From the NCBI GenBank assembly GCA_012976225.1, contig JAAVVG010000012.1, positions 682,001-746,000 on the forward strand: a DNA stretch of 64,000 bases. Direction: 5' to 3'. Positions 1 through 10,656 of the stretch are shown here, piece by piece. Below the pieces are notes generated by a model, which was not told the origin of the DNA, made no database searches, and saw nothing but the letters and a program-made list of their open reading frames with translations. The stretch is from Golubevia sp. BC0850 (taxonomy: Eukaryota; Basidiomycota; Exobasidiomycetes; Golubeviales; Golubeviaceae). The translations under genes and the position numbers were made by a program. Position 1 is the stretch's first letter. Each line of letters begins with the position of its first letter.

Positions 1-682
1 ATGGGATACACAACTTCTGGAGAGTCTTCGCATGCAACTATATCACCAGACTTTCTTTCAAGTCTATCCAGCTCTTCTAATTCATTCAAGCATCTTCGTC
101 TCCTCCATATGGTTCCCTCGAAGACGAGCACCGTGGATCTCTCAATTCTTAGGTCGCTTAAGATCCTGAGTCTGGATCGGTTCCTAATTCAAAGTTTCAT
201 GGAAGAGAGACTAGGTCACTTGCCTTGTGTCGAGCTTTTCCAACTACCATTCTACTCTTTCATTGAATCAGCACCCTCGGATGGAGATCTAAGGAGGAGA
301 AGATACTTTCGATGATTCTTTCAACCAGTCTCTTGACGAGCTCTTTCTCTTGCCGAATCTGAAAGAGCTCGTCATCCCATCTAGGCCAATCGACAAGGAT
401 AGCGTAGAAACGAACTTTTCTCGTCACCTCAAGCTTTGGAAAGAATCGAGAGAAGTGTTGAGAGACAATGAGAGGATCAAAAGCGGGAATGTAAAGCTTC
501 GGCTTTTAGAAGTAGGAGACTTTGGTGAGTCACGCAGGAAACAACTTGTTAGCTGACTCGCAAGTGTTTTCATCCATCTAGAATCTGATCTCGAACCTTT
601 CCCCTTCTCCTTAGTTGGCGATGAATCGAGAGGAGAGAACTGCCTTTCGGCCTTTGATTGGCTCTCTCCCGAACCTCAGTAA
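1..682 (+). CDS. F-box/LRR-like protein, 3' part, cut by window edge
   Basis: The frame is open from the window edge and reads leucine-rich, LRR-like text (LRSLKILSLDRF, LPNLKELVIPSR) typical of the C-terminal half of fungal F-box proteins. The 5' end with any F-box lies outside the window. The last intron is well supported: GTGAGT donor at 525, TCTAG acceptor ending 581. The final exon continues to a TAA at 680-682 and ends WLSPEPQ. Near 285-315 the frame must shift from one reading to the next, and no consensus donor is visible. This is either a weak intron (a possible GTGTCG donor near 226) or a frameshift in a decaying copy. Family assignment is inferred from the style of sequence and from the other F-box genes in the window. 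Confidence 0.45.
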
Positions 683-1449
683 CGGCAATTCAATTCCCCT
701 TTCAAAATCAAGTTGGTACGGAACCGGATCATTTCACTTCTGATTGTACAGGAAAGGGAATGAAGATGGCGGAGTGATTGGGGAAGTTGGGGAGAAGGAG
801 ATGGGCTGAACTCTCAAATTTGGTCTCCTCGGGAAATCAAGTGCCTCCATTTCTTTTCATTCTTTTTTTTAATTCCGGTTTTCAAAGCCCAGACTAAGAA
901 TGGTAGAGAGATCAAGGTAATTCGAACCTTTGCATTCTAGCCTGGCTTTGCCTCAGGCGTCTCCCACATCTTCCTCTTTCAAATCTCAATTAGTCCTTTT
1001 CGAAACATGACCTGCCTTAGAGCTGGTGCGCTGCTTCTTAGAGCCCTACCTCAGGATCATGTAGGCAAGCGAAGCAACAACTGTTAATGCCCCGATGCTC
1101 GAAATGACAAGAACAGTTTACATGATACGAATATCGGTGCTTCGGTCAACAAAGTAAAGAAATGTGATTGAAGGTGAAAATCATGATAGATCCAGTCTAT
1201 CAGAAAGATGGAGAAAGAGGGGGATAAAGGAGACAGGTTGACCAGGTAAGATTAAGACAGAGAGGGAGAGGAGAGAAGCTGAGAGCAGCGTGAAATGACC
1301 AGTCTTCCGAGCCCTTATCGAAGTGCCTGAGGAGAGCAAAAGTAAGCGAACCATATGCAAAGAAAAATCTTCGGTAAGTCAAAAGAAAACAGCTTTGGTC
1401 CAACGCCTTGTTGACCCACCGTTTACTTACAGGGTCGCTCCCAAGCCTC
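683..1449. other. Intergenic, no gene seen
   Basis: This is the convergent 3' region between the F-box/LRR-like gene and the peptide-precursor gene. No long frame with splice support was found. A minus-strand GTAAGT lies about 20 nt past the precursor stop codon and could be a 3'UTR splice donor. Confidence 0.4.
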
Positions 1450-2423
1450 CTAATAGTTCCAACTATTTCTTCTGACAGTGCAGAATCCTCTGACATAAGA
1501 TCTTCTAGTGCAACGACCATTACGGTATCTGCAAGCTCCAGCTCTGAAAGCTCTGAAGCTACACGAATCATCGTTCCAGTCCTCGTCATCATCCCAGTCG
1601 TCTCCATTCCCCCAATCATTGTCGTCGCCGTATCCATACCCATTTTCGTTCCCGTATTCATTGTTAGATCGGCCAGAACCAGAACCCCATCCATAGCCAT
1701 ACTTTCTAACGTTTGAAGCTTTGGTGTCTTTTGAATTGACTTTCTTATGGTCCTTTTGGGCTGCTTCATCTCTGGAGGAGAGGAATGGAATACCTGTGAA
1801 TGAAAGTGAAAAGAGTTTTTAGTCTTTTTCAAGGCATCTCGCATGAGGTAGGGAAGCTGCTCTCACTCACCGCCAGCGTTGCTCTTGCCTTCTCCGCCAC
1901 TCAAAGATCCTAGCAATGGTAATTTGTGGTTACCGCTCATCAAGGGTCTTCTCTTGAGTGGGAGAGAGCTTTTTAAATCACCAGCTAGAGGGAGGTCGTT
2001 CAAGCCGTCCATTAGAGGTTCCCTTTTGATTGGAAGAGAGCTCTTAAGATCGCTGACGAGGGGTAAACCGTCCATGCCATCGAGCAAAGGAGATCTCTTG
2101 ACTGGCAGAGCGCCTTTCAATTGGTCGACTAAGGGTAAGTCTCCTACTAGAGGTAGACTGGGAATTGACAACTGACCTGGTCAACGAATCAAGAACGAAT
2201 TGAAAGAGGAAAATAGGTCGACTCACCCAGCTACACCGTTAGGGTCTCTACATTTGAACGAAGACAGGGAAGATGAATCAGAGATCAAAGAAGACATGAA
2301 GGCCATCAACTGGATTAGATATACCCACAGATTAGACTTTGATTCTTGACCACCCATCAAGGGGGAAGGGGTCGCAACGACGACCGACACGAAAGTTAGG
2401 AGAGCGAGGTATTGAAACTTCAT
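1450..2423 (-). CDS. Secreted Kex2-processed repeat peptide precursor
   Basis: Three exons: 2423-2227, 2157-1871 and 1793-1450, with GTGAGT donors and CAG acceptors. The protein opens with a clear signal peptide (MKFQYLALLTFVSVVVATP). After a serine-rich spacer come tandem units of 24 residues, each closed by a dibasic Lys-Arg: the first ends LPVKR, the second LPIKR, the third LPLKR. Every unit carries LPL(V/A)(S/G)DLKSSLP or a close variant, and after each KR the next unit starts X-Pro (SP, EP, RP). The third exon gives a Lys-rich hinge, a Gly/Asn/Asp/Tyr-rich stretch (GYGWGSGSGRSNNEYGN) and a basic tail with four cysteines spaced C-x10-C-x6-C-x10-C. The architecture matches Kex2-processed repeat proteins, which release small secreted peptides after Golgi cleavage. 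The sequence itself matches nothing I recognise, and the peptide function is unknown. Confidence 0.75.
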
Positions 2424-3330
2424 TGTTGTTTTTTGAGATTCTAGAAAAGAGAGCGTATTTTGTTGACTACGACTTGTAGAGGGAAGGAGAGAAGGAAGCT
2501 ATGGGGGAATAGAAGAGTTGATATTCCCTCTCTTTTATACAGTTCGAGTCGACACCAAGGAGAATCTTTAGGGGTACTTCGGCAAGGTTCGAGAAATCGT
2601 AGGTCGTCAGGCTGGAGATACAGCTTCTTTAAGGATGAGATGGATTCGCTCGAAACTTAGAAGCTCCTATCACGAAAAGGGGTGAAGTCGCGGAGCGTGT
2701 TCGTCGTCAGGACCCAGAAGGTTTGAGCGTCTTGCCTTCCCACGGTCTTGGTCATTCCGTCGCATCTACGACCTATTCGATTCATTTTGAATGAGTACTT
2801 CTTAGAGAACAGGAATCTATCTTGGGGGCTATATGTCTATGGGTCGAAGGGGATGGCTCCCTCGAAGCTTTTTAACTTGGTAAGGTTCGATCTTCTAGGG
2901 GAAGAGCAACGACTGATGAATCGAAATAGAGAGTCAGGGAGTGAGGGGGATTGAAATTGAAAGCGGAGTGTAGTGGAGAGAACAAAAAGAGAAACGAAAC
3001 CGTTGGGTAGAAGTTGTATCCTGAAGGGGCAAGATCGAGGGATGAAGTAATGATTGCGAATTAGAGTTGCTTTGTAGTTGTGACTTGGAGCCGAGATGTT
3101 GAAGATTGGCAACTCACTATGCAAGTCAGTTCAAACAATCCCAGTGCTTATCGAAAATGTGTGGTTGAGAGAGAATTAGGAAGAAGAAGAAGAGGACAAT
3201 CGCGTGTGCACGAAGGGCACTCGGAAAATCCGCTTTTTAGTTGGCGTTTCTCGGCGACCCAATCTTTCGAGTTATTCTCTACTTTCCTTCTCTCCAGAAA
3301 CGTTCTCTCCTCAAGTCAAGTTCTATTGGA
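2424..3330. promoter_or_regulatory. Divergent intergenic region
   Basis: This region lies between the divergent starts of the peptide precursor (minus) and the desaturase (plus), so it should hold both promoters. No convincing coding exon was seen. Frames of 60-95 codons here lack splice signals or family resemblance. Confidence 0.4.
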
Positions 3331-5153
3331 ATGTTTGGATTCACTTCAACTTCCAGTGTAGATTGGTCTTACTACGGTGGAGCAGAACAGATAGCTCCAA
3401 CTTCAAGCTCAAAATCTTCAGCCTCCTCCTCAATCTCATCTTCATCTTCAACCTCACGATCTCGATCTCGATCTGATTCACCTGATTCACTAACAGATGA
3501 ATCATCAGTAGAACAACTCTTAACCTCAAACTCCTCTCCAGCCGGTCTTAGATGGGCTCCCAAATATCCAGCAACACCTCAAGACCCAACAGATTTCCTA
3601 TGGCTCTTAACAGAAGAACCTCACAGAACCAGAAGGATGGCAATCATAGCTGCTCATCCAGAAGTGAAATCTTTGATGGGTTTAGAGCCTCTAACGAAAT
3701 ACATCTCTTTCATGGTTACCTTGACTCAGATTCTGATTGCAGTCTATATGGGAGTTCATCAGATTCATCCTTTAGATTGGAGGTTTCTATTAACTGCTTA
3801 TGTTATTGGTGGTACTTTGAATCAGAACACCTTCTTGGCAATTCATGAGATTACTCATAATTTGGCGTTCAAAGGAATCAAAGCTAATAGGATTTGGGCT
3901 TGTGGTGTGAATTTGGCTATTGGAGTTCCTTATGCTATGATGTTCAAGGTTAGTATTGACATGAAAGAGAAGAGTGTACATGTGGAAGGGGGGACAATAG
4001 AACTAGAGAGAAGAGGGGAATGGGAGCAAGAAGTCGAACGAATCAGAGGAAGGAGTCCCTCATCTTCCAGAAGCTGACCATCTACCCCTCACTCCGTTTC
4101 CCCACTCTTTGAACGCTACGATCTCAAATCATTCAATCCCATCCTGCCAGCCATATCACATTGAGCATCACAAACATTTAGGAGAAGATGGAGTAGACAC
4201 TGATCTACCAACCAAGTTCGAATTAATGTGTTTAAAGAACGTTCTTGGAAAGGCTTTCTTTGCGTAGGTTTCTATTTTCTCCTTTCCCCCAATCTTTTCT
4301 TTTCGGTGCTTTCCTTCCTCCGCGAATCTCATCCTCACTCCTCCTGTCTCTTCTCCCCCATCTTCTCCTGTCTCTCCTGTCCCCTCCCTCTCCCTTCCCT
4401 CTCCCCTTCCTCAGCACATTTCAAATCTTCTTCTACGCTCTCCGCCCAGGTCTAATCAAAGCACAATCCCCAACCATCTGGCATTTCTTCAACATAACTC
4501 TTCAACTCTCTTTCAACTATCTCTTAGTTCGTAACTTTGGTTGGTTCCCAATCTTCTACCTCCTAGAATCAAGTTTCTTCGCAGGAAGTTTACATCCAAT
4601 GGCAGCTCATTTCATAGCTGAACATTATCTGTTCGGTGGAATCGAAATGGAAACTTGGAGTTATTACGGCGGCTTGAATTGGTTGGCTTATAATGTGAGT
4701 GGAAGCGATGAGTTTTGTCTCTCGAGTTGGCATGCTTATGCTTGATTACCTGGTTCAGTTGAGAATAACATCTGAAGTTGTTGGCATTCAATCTGCGTTC
4801 TGAATCTCTTTTGAGTTCGTTTACTGATTCTCAAATTCCTTCCCCTCCGTTTCTTCCCTTCTTTCCTCTCCGTCCTCCTCTCTCACGTCTAACAGGTTGG
4901 CTATCACAACGAACATCACGATTTCCCCTCAATTCCTTGGACCCGCCTTCCAGCTTTAAGGAAAATGGCTCCTGAATTTTATGATTGTTTACCTTCTCAT
5001 AAATCTTGGCCTTTGGTGACTTTACAATTCATCTTTGGTGAAGATGCTGGATTGTTTGGTAGGGTCAAGAGGAAAGGGAAGGGAGAGAAACGAAATCAAG
5101 AGAAAGATGAGGGAGTTAAGGAGGAAGTTGAATTGGGGTTGAAGGAAGAATAG
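3331..5153 (+). CDS. DES1: Sphingolipid delta-4 desaturase (dihydroceramide desaturase)
   Basis: Introduces the 4,5-trans double bond of dihydroceramide to give ceramide; an ER membrane di-iron enzyme. Four exons: 3331-3948, 4151-4263, 4415-4694 and 4896-5153, coding 422 residues. The three histidine boxes are complete: HEITHN from about residue 172, HIEHHKH from 209 and HNEHH from 341, with hydrophobic membrane stretches between them. WSYYGG occurs near the N-terminus and again in exon 3. Residues 20-70 form a serine-rich, probably disordered extension longer than in animal DES1, and the C-terminus is a Lys/Glu-rich tail. The start is the ATG giving MFGFTSTSSVDW; upstream in-frame codons carry no family similarity. 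LCB2, an earlier enzyme of the same pathway, lies about 35 kb away. Confidence 0.93.
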
Positions 5154-5599
5154 AGGCTTTCGATAAGATGGAGTTTTCATTCGTTTCTTCTGCCTTTTGT
5201 TTCCCGATTCCATTTCGAGGGTTGTAGATACTGGTGACCTTGACTTTTCGCTTTATGATTATTTCTTTGGTGGGATTATCACTCACTCCTATGGACTCTT
5301 TCTTCCATCTTTAATTCTCTCAAATCCATGACAGGCTCTTGTAAATGTAATTCTCTCTCTCTCATTCTTCTCATTTACGAATGAATTCAAGCAGATTTGG
5401 CTAGTGTTATGAGAAACTAGATCTGGTCTAATTTTTGGCTCGTTTGACACGAAGATGCAAATTCGCTCTCCTCCTCGATCATCTTCATCTTGACCATCTC
5501 AAGACCTGCTCTTGACAAGCTCAAAGCGAACTTCTTCTTCTATTTCAACCATGGTCAAGAATCACCGTCCCTCTTGGGAAGCTGACTTTCTGAATTCTG

Positions 5600-7108
5600 A
5601 TTGGGAGTCTTCAATTTCTTCCATTTCGATGCCGCCTTGTCGCCCTTCTCACGGTTCAGACTTCCTCGACAACGCGGCGGAGGACAGTCAGGCTGCTTAG
5701 AAAGATTGGATTTCAAGTCAGCTGAAGAGATCCGTAATCTAGTGAGTCAAGAAAGGCAGAATGGGAGTGGAGGAGCTTGAAAGGATCTCATCAGCAGCAG
5801 AACGAAGGAAGACGCTCCTCTGACTTCTTCTCTCTTTTCTGCATTCTCTTCTGCTTTGGATAGGTCATTTCCAGTGATAACAGAGCTCCTCCTTTGTTCC
5901 ATCTGATGAGAAGTCGTGCGAGGGAAAGAAGAGGGATGCCTGAGGCATCGATTGAGGACTCCCTGAAAGCTCTGGAGGCTAATTCCTTCTACAGCACTCG
6001 TCCAGTTAGTAGAATTCAACCAGCTCGAACCAGACGCTTCACTGTTTTTCGGTCGCTAACTCTTACTCTCACCCAGGCTCATCTTCGTTCTTGCTTCGCG
6101 TACCTTAGTCTAGCCCTCCGTCACCTTCAACTCTGCCCAGAAGCAAAATAATCGAAAACGAAAAATGTTCACCAGAAATTCGAGGACCAGATGATTAGGG
6201 AGGTATCGTCGATGCTAGTCGATATCGAGAAAAGGGAACACAAGAGCCCCTTCAACCGGATTTCTCCAGATCTATTTCTTCGAATCCTCTCTTTCTGCGA
6301 CTCTCCAACTGGTTCTATCGCTTCATTAGTCTGTTCTAGATAGAGATCATCAATCCTGGAGACGAAGGATCTCTTCAGAACTTTCAGAATGGTAGGAAAT
6401 GAAGCTGCGCTATGTCAAGGGCTTCAACTCTTCAACGGTCGCTGCGAGAATTCAATCAGAGAGGTGAATTTGGAGTTCAGAGAGCTACTAGTACCGTCTT
6501 TTAAAAACCTCAAACTAGTCATGAGTCGCTCCTACCAGTCCCTTAAATTCTTCTCGGCTAGACGTCATGGTGAATTCGCAGGGACTATCATCTTTATCCC
6601 AGTTCGATGTCCCTCTCTTCAAGTTCTTGGCTCTATCTGCCTAGAGGGAGGATCAGCTCCGAGAACTACTCATATGATCAGTCCCAGGGAACTACCAAAG
6701 CTCAAGGTGTTGGAATGGAGAGACAAGAAGGGAACACTCGATTGCAATGCTAGTCTGGTCAAGATTTTAAAGGAAGCAAAGTCAGTGAAGGTCAACTCAG
6801 GTTCGATTAGTCAAGCGTTCGTTATCAATCTTTTGTCAACTGCTATTGAGATAGAAGAGCTAGAGCTTTCAGGTACTAATGATGCTGTTAAGCTGGACAG
6901 CATTCCTATCATGGAGCTTTTAGACCTTCAACACCTCTCGTTAGACGTCGTCCCCTCTGCAACCGAAGAAGACGAAGTGTTTTGGGACTACCTCCTTGCT
7001 CCTAGTCTCGAGACTCTGTGGCTCGGAAGCTTCAATCCTCTCCATTCTGGCCTTTCCGAATTTGGAGAGAACCTGGTCGCTTTTAGATTCCATTCATTCA
7101 TGCAATGA
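5600..7108 (+). pseudogene. F-box/LRR-like gene, damaged or with unresolved splicing
   Basis: The main frame from 6191 to 7108 carries an F-box (FNRISPDLFLRILSFCDSPT, then SLVCSR) followed by LRR-like text (LPKLKVLEWRD, LDLQHLSLDVV, APSLETLWLGSF). An in-frame TAG at 6341-6343 falls inside the F-box, just after SLVCSR, and I find no intron that removes it with correct phase. Two upstream exons look genuine: one ending CTA at 5741 before GTGAGT, and one at 5864-6004 between a GATAG acceptor and a GTTAGT donor. Together they read SAEEIRNL then VISSDNRAPPLF. Their link to the F-box exon is unclear because every frame closes near 6150. It is either a recently inactivated family member or a gene whose true introns I have not found. 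The 5' end is approximate. Confidence 0.5.
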
Positions 7109-7422
7109 TTCAGACTCATCCTGCTCGTGTCTTTTCATCAAAGTTCTTCATTTATTTATGTATTTATGGAAAAACAAAAAAAAAGACACACATTTCGAGA
7201 GCGTTAAGGTTGAAGCAGGAGTTGAGGTGAGAAAGGACGAAAGAAGACAGGGTATGATCTGCGTCTCGCTCGATGTCGAAGCCGTAGCGATAAGAGTGGG
7301 AGAAGAAGATAGATTGAAGAGGGTAGGAAAACAAGAGGAAAGGCGGTAGAGAGAGAGAAGCTGGCTTATTATTTTCTATTTAATGACATTCAAGAGACTT
7401 ATAATGCAGATCTTCCAAAACT
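7109..7422. other. Convergent intergenic region
   Basis: This is shared 3' flank of the F-box locus and the catalase gene, with an A-rich run near 7172 and AT-rich text near 7370 that could serve polyadenylation. No gene was seen. Confidence 0.4.
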
Positions 7423-9563
7423 TCAAGCTTTACCAGCCCAGACAGCTTCGATTCCAGCCTTGATAGCAGGGTCGACTCTAGCGAAGACAGCTAACTGTCT
7501 TTGTTGAATTTCCTTAGACTTGCAACCTCCAAGATGTCCAGCTACGTTAGAAATGAATCTCTTCTTGGCACCATCGTCGAACACCTTGTTGAACAGGTCT
7601 CTGGGCTGCTCGAAGTCTAGATCGGTAACTTCAGAGAGGAAGTTCTCAATTTGAGAAGCTGCGTACTGCTCGTGAGCGATAGCGACAGTTGGTCTCTTGG
7701 AGTATTGAAGTGGTTGGATGGTAGATTGGTAATTTGGACGAGATCCTTGGTTTCCATTGACGCACATGGCACCATCTCTCTGGAAATTAGCAATTGGGAC
7801 TAGAGGAGCGTTGACTGGAATCTGTTGGTAGTTGACTCCGAGGCGGTGACGGTGAGTGTCTGGGTAGGAGAATAGACGAGATTGAAGAACTGGGTCGGCA
7901 GATGGCTCGATACCTGGAACTAAGTGAGATGGAGAGAAGGCGACCTGCTCGATCTCAGCGAAGTACTATGAAGGAGAGATGAGAAAATTCGAATGATTAG
8001 TCATCTGTCTCTTTGAGTGGCGAAACAGCATTCCGCATTCTTTCTTCCCAATTTCTTTCGATACTCACGTTCTCTGGGTTCCTGTTGAGGGTCATCTTTC
8101 CGACTGGGCGGAGTGGGTACTCATCATGAGGCCAAACCTTGGTTAGATCGAAGACCGAGTGCTTGAACTTCTCGGCTTGCTCTAGAGTCATGGTTTGAAC
8201 AGAGACGGTCCAAGATGGGAACTTGCCAGCCTCGATTTGTTCGAAAAGTTGTTGGTTGTGAATGTCTGGGTTCTCTCCAGCGATCTTGGTTCCTTCCTCT
8301 TGAGTGTAGAAGTCGGTTCCTTGATCGGAACGAACGTGGATTTGGACGTAGTTCCACTCTCCCTTGTCGTTGACGAACTTGAAAGTGTGTCCAGAGTATC
8401 CGTGTTGAAGATCATGTCTCTTTGGGATACCACGGTCTCCCATCAAGATCATGACTTGGTGGACAGATTCTGGGTTCTGGGAGAGATAGTCCCAGAACAT
8501 GTCGTTGTCCTTCAAGTGAGTTTGAGGATCACGCTTCTGAGTGTGAATGAAGTGTGGGAATTTTGCTGGGTCACGAACGAAGAAGACAGGAGTATTGTCT
8601 GAGAGGAAGAAAGGAAATGGAGAAGAGGAAGGCGAAGAAGATGTCAGCTTCAAGTCGCAGAGCGGGATCGCTCTTCCGCCCGGTTGAGGTAAACTGAAAA
8701 CTCACTGAAGACCCAGTCAAGGTTACCTTCCTCGGTTCTCATCTTGATGGAAAATCCACGAGGATCACGAGCAGTGTCTGGGGATCCAGATTCCTAATAT
8801 AGATGAACGTGCGAGAGAAGGATGAGAGGGTCAATGAGAGTTCAACAGTTGGCTGACTAATCTCTGACAGTCTGATTCAGTCATCGATTTGGGAGTTGTT
8901 CTTCCCTTTCCAACTGAACAGAGCCGTCTCTTCCGTTCTTCCTTCCACTGTTCGCCGACCGCGTGACCCCACCAGCTGCCAGCTTAATTCCACATTCCTT
9001 CCTTATCCAAATCTCAAGATACTCACACCACCGACAGTAGAGAATCTCATAGTGAGAGGAGTTTGCTTTCCTGGAGTGAAGAGTTTGGCACATGAAAGAT
9101 CAGAGATGTCATGAGTGGCCTCGAAGACTCCGTGAGCTCCTCCACCTTTGGCGTGGACGACACGCTCTGGAATTCTCTCCCGGTCGAAGTGAGCTAGAAG
9201 ATCCTGCGAGAGTGGAGGATAGTCAGGACAGGTAGATGGATTAGCTAAGTCAAGGGAGGACGATGAATGAAAGCGAAGAGCCCGGATTTTGGAAAGGAAG
9301 AAAGTCGGGGACTCACGATGTGGTGGAAGTCTTGTAGAAGTAGAGGACCTCCAACTGGCTTTCCTGAGTTACGAACTCTCTGTTGAAAGAAGATTGAGAT
9401 AAAGGAAAGGGTGAGTCAAGGAATGGAAGGCTATGGAAAGTGGTAGAAGGAAGGTTGAGCGAATACTAACTTGAGCAGAGTAAGGCTCAGTGAAAGGAGC
9501 TCCATTTGAAGTGGTGTAGTTAACCTGTTCGGCACCAGTGTTCCAGACAGCAGCAGAAGGCAT
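7423..9563 (-). CDS. Catalase, small-subunit haem type
   Basis: Dismutates hydrogen peroxide to water and oxygen. Six exons: 9563-9471, 9379-9317, 9203-9027, 8793-8706, 8598-8069 and 7965-7423, summing to 497 residues, the normal size of a clade-3 small-subunit catalase. The catalytic His is in [13 protein letters not shown] (about residue 69). The region [20 protein letters not shown] carries the family's NADPH/haem-side signature. The proximal haem ligand Tyr is in [14 protein letters not shown] (about 351). The C-terminus is VWAGKA, with no SKL-like peroxisomal signal, so a cytosolic location is likelier. The start is the ATG giving [21 protein letters not shown], which matches the family N-terminus. 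Codons here favour C-ending synonyms, as expected for a strongly expressed gene. Confidence 0.97.
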
Positions 9564-10084
9564 TGTTAGTAGTAGTTGAAGTGTGAGTGTGGGTGGGTGA
9601 GATGGGAAGTGGTTGGTCGTGAGGAAGAAGTAAGATGGATTGGAAGGCCTTTAAATACCTCGCCTTCTCAGTCGCCGAAACCACACTCTTGACGGGCTCT
9701 CTCAGCAAGATTAGTAATCAGATTTGCCACTAAAACTATTGACAGGATAATAGATTTCTCAAGTCGTAGTCAAGTTGTCAGAGAAAAGAAGAGGAGAACT
9801 CTGGAGAGAGAGAGTGGAGACGGTGCTATACCAGCTGCCAGCTCAGCGAATCAGAGGGCTTCTATTTCGAAGTGGCAAATCAAGGCAAAACAACAACACG
9901 CTCTATCTTGGCTGAGAAACTTCTTCGTAATTTTGCTTGAACTTTGAAATTACAAAAAAGAGGTCAAAAAACTCGAGGCGCATCGTTTTGGGTCGTTGAG
10001 AAAGGCTACCAGTCCACAGTCGAACGAAGAGTCGAGGAGTCCAATGGAAGACTACACAGAAGAGGAATAGACACAGATTGTAAG
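9564..10084. promoter_or_regulatory. Catalase upstream region
   Basis: This is the 5' flank of the minus-strand catalase gene, about 520 bp up to the hAT-like element. It probably holds the catalase promoter; I see no diagnostic site. No coding frame was supported. Confidence 0.35.
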
Positions 10085-10574
10085 TAGGGGTCGGCAACTT
10101 GATAAGTACTAAGTCACTTTACCTCCAGCCCTCACATCCATAGTTAGTCATTTTACTTTTAAGCTGAACGTCTCTTAGTCATATCCAGTCAGTATCCAAT
10201 TTAAGAGGTTATTGGTCACTATATTCATTTTAGTATCCTTAAAACCAGGTTTGACTTTCAAGTCTAGAGTCCTTCTTCCAAGAAGATTTCAGGCTTGAAA
10301 GGTCTTGTCCTGACCGAAACAGCTTAGAAATGAAGAAATCAATCAGTAAAGGAGGGATTCTATAGAGAAATAGACGGAGAAAGTGGCGTCCAGGTTCTTA
10401 AAGTGGATATATATTCAATTTAGGAAATCTGCTCCAAGCTTGCCATATCCATAGTTAGTTATCTGAAGAAATCACTCAGAATGCCATATCCATAGTTAGT
10501 CATATCCATTCTAAAAATGACTAAAATGAAATTGGATACTTTGACTATAGCATGCTAAGTCGCGCCGACCCCTA
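10085..10574. mobile_element. Non-autonomous hAT-like element (MITE), 490 bp
   Basis: Terminal inverted repeats TAGGGGTCGGC (10085-10095) and GCCGACCCCTA (10564-10574) face inwards. They are flanked by a perfect 8-bp direct duplication ATTGTAAG (10077-10084 and 10575-10582). An 8-bp duplication and TIRs beginning TAGGG are hallmarks of the hAT superfamily of cut-and-paste DNA transposons. The interior has no transposase frame. It is AT-rich and carries a 19-bp direct repeat TGCCATATCCATAGTTAGT (10441-10459 and 10482-10500) plus a partial third copy near 10137. The intact duplications and TIRs suggest a fairly recent insertion. An autonomous partner would have to be elsewhere in the genome. 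Confidence 0.8.
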
Positions 10575-10656
10575 ATTGTAAGTCGATTGAACGATTCCAA
10601 GGGCAAGGAAATCCAAGCAAGAGCCAAAGCCACAACAAGATCAGGGACGTCTTCTC

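Noticed and set aside
1408-1716. Plus-strand Ser/Val-rich frame
   Set aside because: It is the mirror of the Asp/Asn/Tyr-rich third exon of the minus-strand peptide precursor.
1871-2157. Ribosomal peptide (dikaritin/ustiloxin-type) precursor
   Set aside because: KR-bordered repeats fit, but no UstYa-like or other tailoring gene is nearby, the cores lack a conserved Tyr motif, and each unit is long. A Kex2-processed secreted peptide explains it better.
2837-3124. Small protein frame in the divergent promoter region
   Set aside because: No signal peptide, splice site or family resemblance; composition matches surrounding non-coding sequence.
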